Made by a program: the position numbers and the translations under genes. Positions 9,967-17,506 of a DNA stretch of 64,000 bases are shown here, one piece after another; the stretch's first letter is position 1, and the number at the start of each line of letters is the position of its first letter. This DNA comes from Terriglobus saanensis SP1PR4 (GTDB taxonomy: Bacteria; Acidobacteriota; Terriglobia; Terriglobales; Acidobacteriaceae): the NCBI RefSeq assembly GCF_000179915.2, contig NC_014963.1, forward strand, positions 2,604,001-2,668,000. The letters are read 5' to 3'. A model generated the notes under the pieces. It did no database searches. It saw only the letters and a program-made list of their open reading frames with translations, and was not told the origin of the DNA.

Positions 9967-10937
9967 GCGATACGCGGAAGAACCGGCTCAGTGTAGTCCA
10001 TGAGCGGATATCCCGCATCGCGCCAGCCTTCGAATCCGCCCTTCAGCGGACGCACACGGTGAATCCCCAGCTTGTGCAGGCGTAGAGCCAACGCCGCCGA
10101 GGTCTCCTCCGATGGGCAAGTGCAGTACAGCACAATGTCGCGATCACGCGGCAAAAGCGCGGCCTGTTTCTCCAACTCCTTCGGTCCGATTCGATAGGCG
10201 CCCGGTAAGACACGCGGATCGGGCAGATAGTCGAGCGGGTGGCGGAGATCGACGATGACCGGCGGTTCGCCGCCAAGATTTTCCGCAGTCTCGATCATGG
10301 ACTTCAGCTCATCCGGCCCAAGGCGCAACTCACGCACAGAGAGCAGAAACGACCTCTGGCGGTAGAGCCGGTAGCCGATGATGCTGAGCAGCAAAACAGC
10401 GAAGATGACCACGCCATAACGGCCGAGGGCATGAAAGAGCATCGTGCTGCGCTCCGCGAGGCGTCCAAAGAAGCTGCCACCGAAGACAAAAGCTCCGCCC
10501 CATAGCGTGGAACCTATCAAGTCCAGCGCAAGAAAACGTGCAAAGGGCATGCCCGCCTGTCCGGCGATGGGCGGTGCGAGAGCAGAAAGTCCGGGAACGA
10601 ATTTTGCAAAAACCAGCGTAATTGCGCCGCGACGCTCGAAGTAGCCCTCCGTCTTTTTCACGCAGGCGGAAGCTTCCAGCGAAAGACGGCAGACGAGCCG
10701 CACGACGCGGCCTCCGTAACGGACACCCGCAAAATACCAGAGCGAATCTGCGATGGCGCAGGCCGCCAGGACCGCGAGCATCACTGGAAACGCGTGGATC
10801 TTGTGCGTTGCCGAGAGGGTTCCCGCCGTCAGCAGCATGGGAGCAGAAGGGATGGGGAGGCCCAGCTGCTCGATCAGCACCCAAAGAAACACGATGCCGT
10901 AGGCATAGTGGACAAAGAATTGGAGTGCGATTGGCAT
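9963..10937 (-). CDS. DedA/VTT-domain membrane protein fused to a rhodanese domain
   Basis: A 324-residue fusion. The N-terminal two thirds (about 1-205) is a DedA/SNARE-associated (VTT) membrane domain, with the LPIPSAPMLLTAG segment, the FVPGLSALAPPIAG re-entrant motif and several hydrophobic helices. DedA proteins are linked to phospholipid or undecaprenyl-phosphate flipping and membrane energetics. The C-terminal part (about 225-315) is a rhodanese domain with IVDLRHPLDY and the active-site Cys in the loop LYCTCPSE, plus LKGGFEGWRDAGYP. The start is the ATG at 10937 (MPIALQFF); longer versions would read through the terminator hairpin of the efflux operon. What the sulfurtransferase does at the membrane is unknown. 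Confidence 0.9.
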   Translation of the reverse strand: MPIALQFFVHYAYGIVFLWVLIEQLGLPIPSAPMLLTAGTLSATHKIHAFPVMLAVLAACAIADSLWYFAGVRYGGRVVRLVCRLSLEASACVKKTEGYFERRGAITLVFAKFVPGLSALAPPIAGQAGMPFARFLALDLIGSTLWGGAFVFGGSFFGRLAERSTMLFHALGRYGVVIFAVLLLSIIGYRLYRQRSFLLSVRELRLGPDELKSMIETAENLGGEPPVIVDLRHPLDYLPDPRVLPGAYRIGPKELEKQAALLPRDRDIVLYCTCPSEETSAALALRLHKLGIHRVRPLKGGFEGWRDAGYPLMDYTEPVLPRIA

Positions 10938-10991
10938 ATATCTGTAGATGATAGCGATTCTTGATCGGGTGCGAAAATCTTTCGGACAAGC

Positions 10992-11027
10992 AAAAACGCC
11001 CGGCTCCGCAAAAGCGGAGCCGGGCGT
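10992..11027 (-). terminator. Rho-independent terminator of the efflux operon
   Basis: A perfect 14-base GC-rich stem (10996-11009 with 11014-11027) with an AAAA loop ends in a T run on the minus strand, 11 bases after the stop of the membrane fusion gene. Confidence 0.85.
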
Positions 11028-11038
11028 CAAGCGGTTAA

Positions 11039-12304
11039 TTACTTGATTGCGACGTCGGGATCCACAGAGAACCCTGGGCGCAACAGGTGATCGTTGTTCT
11101 GGTTCGGCTCAAGATCGATCCGGACCGGAATACGCTGGACCACCTTCACATAGTTTCCCGTCGCATTTTCCGGGGGAAAGAGCGAAAGACGCGATCCGGT
11201 AGCGCCACCGATCTGGGTGACATGGCCTTCGTACTTGCGACCGCCGAGTGCATCCACCTTGATCTCAACCTTCTGGCCGGGCTTCATTTTCTGAAGCTGT
11301 GTTTCCTTGAAGTTGGCCGTAATCCAGAGATTGTCGAGCGGGATGATCGTCAGCATGTTCTGCCCTATGCTGATGTTTTGTCCCACGGCGACATTCTTTT
11401 TGTTGATGACGCCTGCCGTCGGAGCAGTGATGTGGGTATAGCTGAGGTTCAGGCGGGCCTGATCGACCTTTGCCTGGGCCTGTTGTATGTCAGCCGTTGC
11501 GCCCTGTGCCTTCGCCTGCTGCACAGCTACCTGCTTCGGTCCGTTGATATTGGCCTGCGAAGCCTGCGAGCGAGCCTGAGCCAGCTTCGACTGCATCTGA
11601 CGCACATTCTCCTGCTGCGCGATCACATTCGACTGCGCCTCAAGCAATGCTGCCTGGGTTCCAGCAGCGGTCGCGACAGCCTGGTCGAACTGCTGTTTGG
11701 AGATGACGTCCTTCTCGACGAGTGGCGTGTAACGCTCTACGTCCAGCGCAGCCTTGGTGGCATTCGCCTGGGCCTGCGCAACGCGCGCCTGGGCTGCAGC
11801 TACCTGCTTCAGGGCCTGTGCAACCCCTGCCTGAGCGGAAGCGACGTCGGATCCTGTTGTGGCCGACTCCGTCTGTGTCTGGGTCGCTGTGATCGGCACG
11901 TTTGAGCTTGCCTGCACATAGCTTGCCTTCGCATTCGCCAACTCGGCCTCGGCCTGCTCCAAAGCCACCTGATAGTCGCGGGGGTCGATTTCGGCGATCA
12001 CATCGCCAGCTTTGACCTCCTGGTTATCCGTGACGTTGACCTTGATGACCTGCCCGCCCACACGTGCGGAAACGGCATAGAGATCGCCGTCCACCTGGGC
12101 ATCGTCCGTGTTCTCCGTAAAGGTCGACCTCCAGTAAAAGAAGAGGGCGATAAGGACGAGCAACAAAACCACGCCGAAGATGATGAACTTGCGGCGCGCC
12201 TTCTTCTCGGGCGTCTCAGGAGGTGGCGGCGGCGCACTGTTTCCGGCCTGTTTATCGTCGGTTGCCGGTTGTTGATTCTGCTGATCGGGCTCTGCCACGG
12301 TCAT
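11039..12304 (-). CDS. EmrA/HlyD-family membrane fusion (periplasmic adaptor) protein
   Basis: Periplasmic adaptor of a tripartite efflux or secretion pump, joining an inner-membrane transporter to TolC. A Gln/Pro-rich cytoplasmic tail (1-35) leads to one membrane helix (about 36-57, IIFGVVLLLVLIALFFY). The biotinyl-lipoyl half motif follows (SARVGGQVIKVNV, VKAGDVIAEIDPRDYQ). A long Ala/Gln-rich coiled coil covers about 115-280. The second lipoyl half (ITAPTAGVINKKNVAVGQNI) and the beta-barrel region complete the EmrA layout. The ATG overlaps the stop of the tolC-like gene (ATGA), with GGGAGG upstream. No MFS (EmrB) or other pump gene is adjacent, which is unusual for this family. Confidence 0.92.
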   Translation of the reverse strand: MTVAEPDQQNQQPATDDKQAGNSAPPPPPETPEKKARRKFIIFGVVLLLVLIALFFYWRSTFTENTDDAQVDGDLYAVSARVGGQVIKVNVTDNQEVKAGDVIAEIDPRDYQVALEQAEAELANAKASYVQASSNVPITATQTQTESATTGSDVASAQAGVAQALKQVAAAQARVAQAQANATKAALDVERYTPLVEKDVISKQQFDQAVATAAGTQAALLEAQSNVIAQQENVRQMQSKLAQARSQASQANINGPKQVAVQQAKAQGATADIQQAQAKVDQARLNLSYTHITAPTAGVINKKNVAVGQNISIGQNMLTIIPLDNLWITANFKETQLQKMKPGQKVEIKVDALGGRKYEGHVTQIGGATGSRLSLFPPENATGNYVKVVQRIPVRIDLEPNQNNDHLLRPGFSVDPDVAIK

Positions 12305-13821
12305 TTTCCTCCCAGATAGGTCTTGTAGCTGCTGTCGGCGATGCCCAACGCACGCGCGAGTGAAAGCTTCGCGATGTTGTGTTGGTACAGCGCGCTAATA
12401 TATTGGTCGTTTGCCTGCGAAGTCTGAGCCTGTGCCTGCGACACGGCCAGGTTGTCCGAAACGCCCGAGCGGAAGCGGTCCTGCGACTCCAGCAACGCCT
12501 CATTCGCAAGGTCGACATTGGACTTCGTCGCCTCGACGAGTTTCGCAGCGGCTTCGATATCCAGGATGGCGTCGCGCACGTCCGCATTCACCTGCTGCGC
12601 ACGATCGGAAAGCCGTGATTTTGCCTGCTCCTGCGCGGCTTCGGCCACAAGAATATCGCCGCGCGTCTTGGCGATCTGCAGAATGGGCGCGGTAATCTCG
12701 CCAGTCGCCGTGTAGGTGCCGTGTGAGTGGCCCACAGTAGCACCGATATCGCCAAAATCACCAGAGAAGTGTGCCTCGGGAAGCTGCTCTGCCCACGCCG
12801 CAGTCTTCTGCGAGTTCGCCGACTTCACCTGTTCCGCCGATGCCTTCAGATCTTTACGAGCAGCCAGAGCCTGAGTGTAAGCCGTATTCGGATCCACATG
12901 ATCCAGAGCTACGTAAGGAACCAGATCCGTCGTACGAAACTCCTGATCGAGCGGCAAACCAATCACGCGAGCCAAAGCCAGTTTGTCTTTCGACAGATTG
13001 TTCTGTGCGGAGATCAACTGCTGCTGCTGGTTCTGATAATCCACCTGGGCGCGAAGCACATCGAGCTTTGGACTTGTGCCCGCGTTATGCGCCGCAGTCG
13101 CCTGATCCAGAGAGACCTTGGAGCTATTCAACTCGCCCTGCACTGCCTCGATGCGCGACACATCCGCGATGCAGAGGAGATAAGCATTACCCACCGTCAG
13201 GACCACTAGACTGCGCGCATCCTCGGCGGTCAGCTTTGCTGCCTGAAAGTTGTGTTTCGAAGCAACGTAACGTTCGATCGAAGGAACGTTGACTAGCGAT
13301 TGTGAAAGCGATGCGCGAAAATCGAAGACCTGGAACGGGCCAACGATGGGATTGAAACCAGGAAAATTAAGGCCATACGCCGCAAGATTGATCTGCTGCA
13401 CGGTATAACTTGCGGTTCCTGTCACTGTAGGCAGAAGGGACTGGAGGCTCTGCAACCGTTGACCAGCCGCCGTTTTCTCCGCAGTGCCCTGCAGGATAAG
13501 GCCGAGATTCGTTCGCAGGCCGCGTGCCATGGCGTCATCCAGCGACAGGTCGAGGACTGTCCCGGTGGACTTCCCCTCAATGAGAGACCCGCGATAATCG
13601 CCCTGGCCAGCCTGCTGAGGCGTAGTGGACGAAGACTGCGTATTTACTGTGGAAAGAGTCTGTTGAGCAGCTGCAACGGTCGCAGGTCCGGTCGCCTCAT
13701 TGGACGACGTTCCCTTCGATCCGCCCAGTTGGGCCACAGCCATGGATGTTCCCAAACATGCCAATCCAACCAGAGTCAGCCTTCGCAAGCCAATGGTTTC
13801 TACTTTTCCCTTAGTGTTCAA
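12301..13821 (-). CDS. TolC-family outer membrane efflux protein
   Basis: Outer-membrane channel component of the efflux pair with the adaptor that overlaps its stop codon. After the presumed signal peptide it has two long alpha-helical OEP repeats (roughly 110-300 and 310-490), with Gln/Ala-rich heptads, the typical repeat LRTNLGLILQ and later VNADVRDAILDIEAA. I choose the TTG at 13821, which puts a normal signal peptide (LTLVGLACLGTSMAVAQ) about 12 residues from the start. A GTG at 13893 would give a 24-residue longer protein with the hydrophobic core too far inside. The first 24 codons are therefore uncertain. It is divergent from the oxidoreductase operon at 13975. Confidence 0.9.
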   Translation of the reverse strand: MNTKGKVETIGLRRLTLVGLACLGTSMAVAQLGGSKGTSSNEATGPATVAAAQQTLSTVNTQSSSTTPQQAGQGDYRGSLIEGKSTGTVLDLSLDDAMARGLRTNLGLILQGTAEKTAAGQRLQSLQSLLPTVTGTASYTVQQINLAAYGLNFPGFNPIVGPFQVFDFRASLSQSLVNVPSIERYVASKHNFQAAKLTAEDARSLVVLTVGNAYLLCIADVSRIEAVQGELNSSKVSLDQATAAHNAGTSPKLDVLRAQVDYQNQQQQLISAQNNLSKDKLALARVIGLPLDQEFRTTDLVPYVALDHVDPNTAYTQALAARKDLKASAEQVKSANSQKTAAWAEQLPEAHFSGDFGDIGATVGHSHGTYTATGEITAPILQIAKTRGDILVAEAAQEQAKSRLSDRAQQVNADVRDAILDIEAAAKLVEATKSNVDLANEALLESQDRFRSGVSDNLAVSQAQAQTSQANDQYISALYQHNIAKLSLARALGIADSSYKTYLGGK

Positions 13822-13974
13822 TCGTAGTCCCGCCACCCTGTCGTTTGTTATGAGATGCAGAGATGTTGTGTCCGCGATGCAGAATATTTTCACAATCGTC
13901 TCATAGCGATGCCTCGGTCTGCATAGTGTTCGACCGTAGAATCAAAGAGATAAAAGTTCTTGTGGAGAAACCAA

Positions 13975-15066
13975 GTGAGTCAAGACATCAAAGTTGGAGT
14001 CGCCGGTTTTGGTCTGGCAGGCAGAGTTTTTCATGCGCCGTTCGTTTCAGCCGTGCCGGGGCTGGAGCTCTCCGTCCTCTTTCAACGTTCGGGAGATACA
14101 GCGCAGGCTGCTTATCCCTCAACCCGGATCGTCCGTTCGCTCGAAGATCTGCTCGCTAGCGACATTGGCCTCGTGGTCGTAGCCACCCCGAATGCAACCC
14201 ACTTTGAATTTGCCAAAGCCGCGCTTCAGGCAGGTAAGCATGTGGTTGTGGACAAACCGGTCACTGCCACCAGCGACGAAGCTGCCGAGTTGACGGCTCT
14301 CGCTCTTTCCAAGGAACTCGTCTTCGCCCCCTTCCACAATCGCCGCTGGGATGGCGACTTCCTTACAGTGAAAAAGCTCATCGCCGAAGGCACTTTGGGC
14401 CGGGTTTCCAGTTTTGAGTCTCACTTCGACCGATTTCGTCCCGTGCAGCGCCAAGGCACATGGAAAGAACAGGCAGGAGACATGCATAGCCTGCTGATGG
14501 ATCTTGGCCCTCACCTCATCGATCAGGCCCTCGCTCTCTTTGGCAAACCCGACTCCGTATGGGGCTCCTCGCGTTCGGACCGTGATGTGACGGCAATCCA
14601 GGACGCCTTCGATATCTCCCTGCGATATACCGTAGAGAGTAAGCCTCTAACGGTCTGGCTACGCTCCACCATGCTGGCTGCTGATCCTTCGCCCCGCTTG
14701 CTTGTCCACGGAACAAAAGGCAGCTTCAAGAAGCTCGGTGTAGATCCACAGGAGCCCGCGATTGTTGCGGGAGCGAAGGTTCCTCCCATGGAAGACCCGA
14801 GCTGGCTGCAGGAGGCAGAAAGCGCGTGGGGCACACTCACCCTCGCACCGAATCCAGCGGAACCGGCGAAGCTTGAGCGTACACAGGTGAAAACAGAACG
14901 TGGAGACTATCGGGGCTTCTACGCCAACGTTCGCGACGCCGTTCTGGGCGCGGCTTCTCTGGCGGTTACGGGTCAGGACGCTGTACGTGCCCTGCGCATC
15001 ATCGAGATGGTGTTGGAAAGCAGCCGCACAGGGGCAAGCATCAAGCCAGAGGCGGCCACATGGTAA
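13975..15066 (+). CDS. Gfo/Idh/MocA-family oxidoreductase, YdgJ-like (first of tandem pair)
   Basis: NAD(P)-dependent sugar or polyol dehydrogenase of the Gfo/Idh/MocA superfamily. The Rossmann motif is GVAGFGLAGRVFHAPF at the very N-terminus; the family EKP motif appears as VVVDKPVTAT, followed by FHNRRWDGDFLTVKKL and SHFDRFRP, which closely match E. coli YdgJ. I start at GTG 13975 (MSQDIKVGVAG), which has GGAG nine bases upstream, rather than TTG 13960. The stop overlaps the start of the next gene, a clear paralog. Substrate unknown. The shared operon with argJ may be coincidental packing. Confidence 0.9.
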   Translation: MSQDIKVGVAGFGLAGRVFHAPFVSAVPGLELSVLFQRSGDTAQAAYPSTRIVRSLEDLLASDIGLVVVATPNATHFEFAKAALQAGKHVVVDKPVTATSDEAAELTALALSKELVFAPFHNRRWDGDFLTVKKLIAEGTLGRVSSFESHFDRFRPVQRQGTWKEQAGDMHSLLMDLGPHLIDQALALFGKPDSVWGSSRSDRDVTAIQDAFDISLRYTVESKPLTVWLRSTMLAADPSPRLLVHGTKGSFKKLGVDPQEPAIVAGAKVPPMEDPSWLQEAESAWGTLTLAPNPAEPAKLERTQVKTERGDYRGFYANVRDAVLGAASLAVTGQDAVRALRIIEMVLESSRTGASIKPEAATW

Positions 15067-16175
15067 AGCCGGTCCAAGGTGAGATTAAGGTTGGCGTCGT
15101 CGGATATGGTCTCGCGGGACGCGTCTTCCATACGCCCTTCGTTTCGGCGGTTCCTGGGCTCGTTCTGAGCGGAATCGTCCAACGCTCCGGCGATTCGGCG
15201 GCCCGCGCCTGGCCTGACGCCACAATCTTTCGCGGCTTTGAGGACCTTCTCGCGAGCGACGTCGATCTGATCGTCATCGCAACTCCCAACGCAACCCATG
15301 CGCCCATGGCAATGCAGGCCCTTCGACGCGGCAAGCACGTCGTCGTAGACAAGCCGATGGCGGGAACATGGAGCGATGCCCTGGCCATGGAGAAGCTCGC
15401 TAAAGAGCTTGGCCTGCTCCTCGCGCCCTTCCACTGCTCGCGCTGGCACGGGGATTTCGTCACGCTGCAATCCCTGATCGAAGCACGCACCCTCGGTCGC
15501 CTGGTCACGGTCGAAGCCAAGATGGACCGCTTTCGTCCCATCCTTCGCCAGGGTACGTGGAAGGAAGAAGAGAGCGAAGAAAACGGAATTCTCCTCGACC
15601 TGGGACCACACATGGTGGATCAGATGATCGCTCTGCTTGGAAGACCCGTCTCTGTCACCGCAGACGTACGGAGAGACCGCGCGGGGTCGAAGATCGCCGA
15701 CGCCTTCGATCTGGGTCTGGAGTTTGAACGCGAGGGCGCACCAGTCCACGTACGACTGCAGGCCACGCTGATCGGTGCGGCTCCGGGACCGCGTTTTGTC
15801 GCGCACGGAACCCACGGCAGCTTTGTAAAAAACGGGATCGACCAGCAGCAAAATCTCGTCGACAGCGGCGGCCGTGTTCCCAGGCTCGATGAAGCGACCG
15901 AGTGGTGGCGCGAGGAAGAACAGTTCTGGGGAGAACTCACCACCGCCGCGGATCCTGCCGTTCCCGCAGCGCTCGAAAAACGCCGCGTTCCCACGATTCC
16001 CAGCGATTATCGCGGCTATTACGCCAACATACGCGATGTGCTCCGCGGAGAAGCAGAACTGGCCGTCACACCACAAGACGGCGCTCGCACGATTCGTCTG
16101 CTGGAACTTGCCATGCAGAGCAGCGCCACACGCACAACCGTCGCCGTGAGCGACACCGATTGGGAGAAGGAATAG
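15060..16175 (+). CDS. Gfo/Idh/MocA-family oxidoreductase (second of tandem pair)
   Basis: Paralog of the preceding gene, sharing the same blocks: GVVGYGLAGRVFHTPF (Rossmann), VVVDKPMAGT, APFHCSRWHGDFVTLQ and AKMDRFRP. The two proteins look alike along their whole length but are clearly diverged, so the duplication is not recent. The ATG lies inside the end of the upstream gene, so translation is coupled; the stop is immediately followed by the argJ start. Note Cys where the upstream copy has Asn-Arg in the FHxxRW motif, a possible change of substrate preference (inference). Confidence 0.9.
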   Translation: MVKPVQGEIKVGVVGYGLAGRVFHTPFVSAVPGLVLSGIVQRSGDSAARAWPDATIFRGFEDLLASDVDLIVIATPNATHAPMAMQALRRGKHVVVDKPMAGTWSDALAMEKLAKELGLLLAPFHCSRWHGDFVTLQSLIEARTLGRLVTVEAKMDRFRPILRQGTWKEEESEENGILLDLGPHMVDQMIALLGRPVSVTADVRRDRAGSKIADAFDLGLEFEREGAPVHVRLQATLIGAAPGPRFVAHGTHGSFVKNGIDQQQNLVDSGGRVPRLDEATEWWREEEQFWGELTTAADPAVPAALEKRRVPTIPSDYRGYYANIRDVLRGEAELAVTPQDGARTIRLLELAMQSSATRTTVAVSDTDWEKE

Positions 16176-17399
16176 ATGGCTTCAGTACGCAAAGAGCTGC
16201 CGAAGGGATTTCGCTGGGCGGCAGTCAAGGCAGGCATTAAAGCAAGTGGACGGCCCGATCTCGCCGTCGCGGTCGCAGATACAGCAGCTACAGCGGCCGT
16301 AATGTTTACGAAAAATCAGGTCGTCGCCGCGCCCATCATCGTAGGCAGAGAGTTCATGACCGCGACCGGTGGCCGCGTGCGCGCCGTAGTGGTCAACGCG
16401 GGCAACGCAAACTGTGCGACGGGAAAAGCCGGTCTTGATGCAGCCTACGCCACCTGCAAAAGCGCAGCCGAGATCTTCGAATGTCCGCAAAACGAAGTCT
16501 TCCCTTCTTCCACCGGCATCATCGGCGTTCCTCTGCCCGTAGAAAAGCTTCTTGCGGGCTTGCCGATTGCTGCCGCAGGTCTGGGCTCACGCCCTGCGGA
16601 CGCGGAGGCTTTCGCGAAAGCCATCATGACCACCGACACGAAGCTCAAGGTCTCGCAGGGCTGCGTAGAGGACGGCGCAAACAGCGTCCATATCTTTGGC
16701 ACCTGCAAGGGCGCAGGCATGATTGGCCCGCAGCTCGGTCCGCCGCACGCGACCATGCTCGTCTATCTCTTCACCGATCTAGCCATCGGCGCGGAAGATC
16801 TCCGCGGTCTGCTGGGACCTGCCGTCGAAAGCAGCTTTAACTCCATCTCGGTCGATGGCGATACCTCCACCAACGACACCGTTCTTCTTTTAGCAAGCGG
16901 AGCAAGCAGTGTGAACTGGGACGCAGCAAGCACCGCCGTCCGGTCTTCTTTCACCAAGGAATTGCAGCGGGTCTGCGATGAACTTGCACACGCCGTCATC
17001 GACGATGGCGAAGGCGCCACGCACGTCGTCACCCTCGACATCACCAGCGCCCGCTCCAACACGGAAGCCAAGACAATTGCAAAGTCCATCGCGCACTCGC
17101 CCCTCTGCAAAACAGCGTGGTCCAGCGCCGATCCTAACTGGGGTCGCCTCCTGGCCGCAGCAGGTTACAGTGGTGTTGAATTCGATTTAGAAAAAGTTCG
17201 GATCACCATTGAGGGCCTTCCTGTCTTCGAAAACGGTGTGAGAGCAGAGGCCTTTGACGAGGCCGCCACCCACGCCGTCATGCGGGAGCGGGAATACACC
17301 ATTTCCATCGATATGGGACAGGGTGACGGGAGCTGTCGCTTTTTAACCTGCGATTTAACCGTGGAATATGTCCACATCAACGCGGACTACTCCACCTAA
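16176..17399 (+). CDS. argJ: Bifunctional ornithine acetyltransferase / N-acetylglutamate synthase
   Basis: Arginine biosynthesis: recycles the acetyl group from N-acetylornithine to glutamate and, if bifunctional, also makes N-acetylglutamate from acetyl-CoA. The pro-protein (407 aa, normal length) is self-cleaved between Ala and Thr in the conserved block; here that block reads CKGAGMIGP followed by PPHATMLVYLFTD, so the nucleophile Thr is present. Other family blocks are NAGNANCATG near the N-terminus, STGIIGVPLP, DGDTSTNDTVLLLASG and DPNWGRLLAAAGYSG. The ATG follows the upstream stop directly, with GAAGGA as ribosome binding site. No other arg gene is in the window. Confidence 0.96.
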   Translation: MASVRKELPKGFRWAAVKAGIKASGRPDLAVAVADTAATAAVMFTKNQVVAAPIIVGREFMTATGGRVRAVVVNAGNANCATGKAGLDAAYATCKSAAEIFECPQNEVFPSSTGIIGVPLPVEKLLAGLPIAAAGLGSRPADAEAFAKAIMTTDTKLKVSQGCVEDGANSVHIFGTCKGAGMIGPQLGPPHATMLVYLFTDLAIGAEDLRGLLGPAVESSFNSISVDGDTSTNDTVLLLASGASSVNWDAASTAVRSSFTKELQRVCDELAHAVIDDGEGATHVVTLDITSARSNTEAKTIAKSIAHSPLCKTAWSSADPNWGRLLAAAGYSGVEFDLEKVRITIEGLPVFENGVRAEAFDEAATHAVMREREYTISIDMGQGDGSCRFLTCDLTVEYVHINADYST

Positions 17400-17506
17400 A
17401 GTGGTTTCGCTTATGACCAGTGCCGGTCGCACTTATAATAAATTTCGAGTCTGTGTGCGCCGGCGGGTGAGCTGGCAGTCTGCCGCAGATGACAGGATTG
17501 CTTCTC

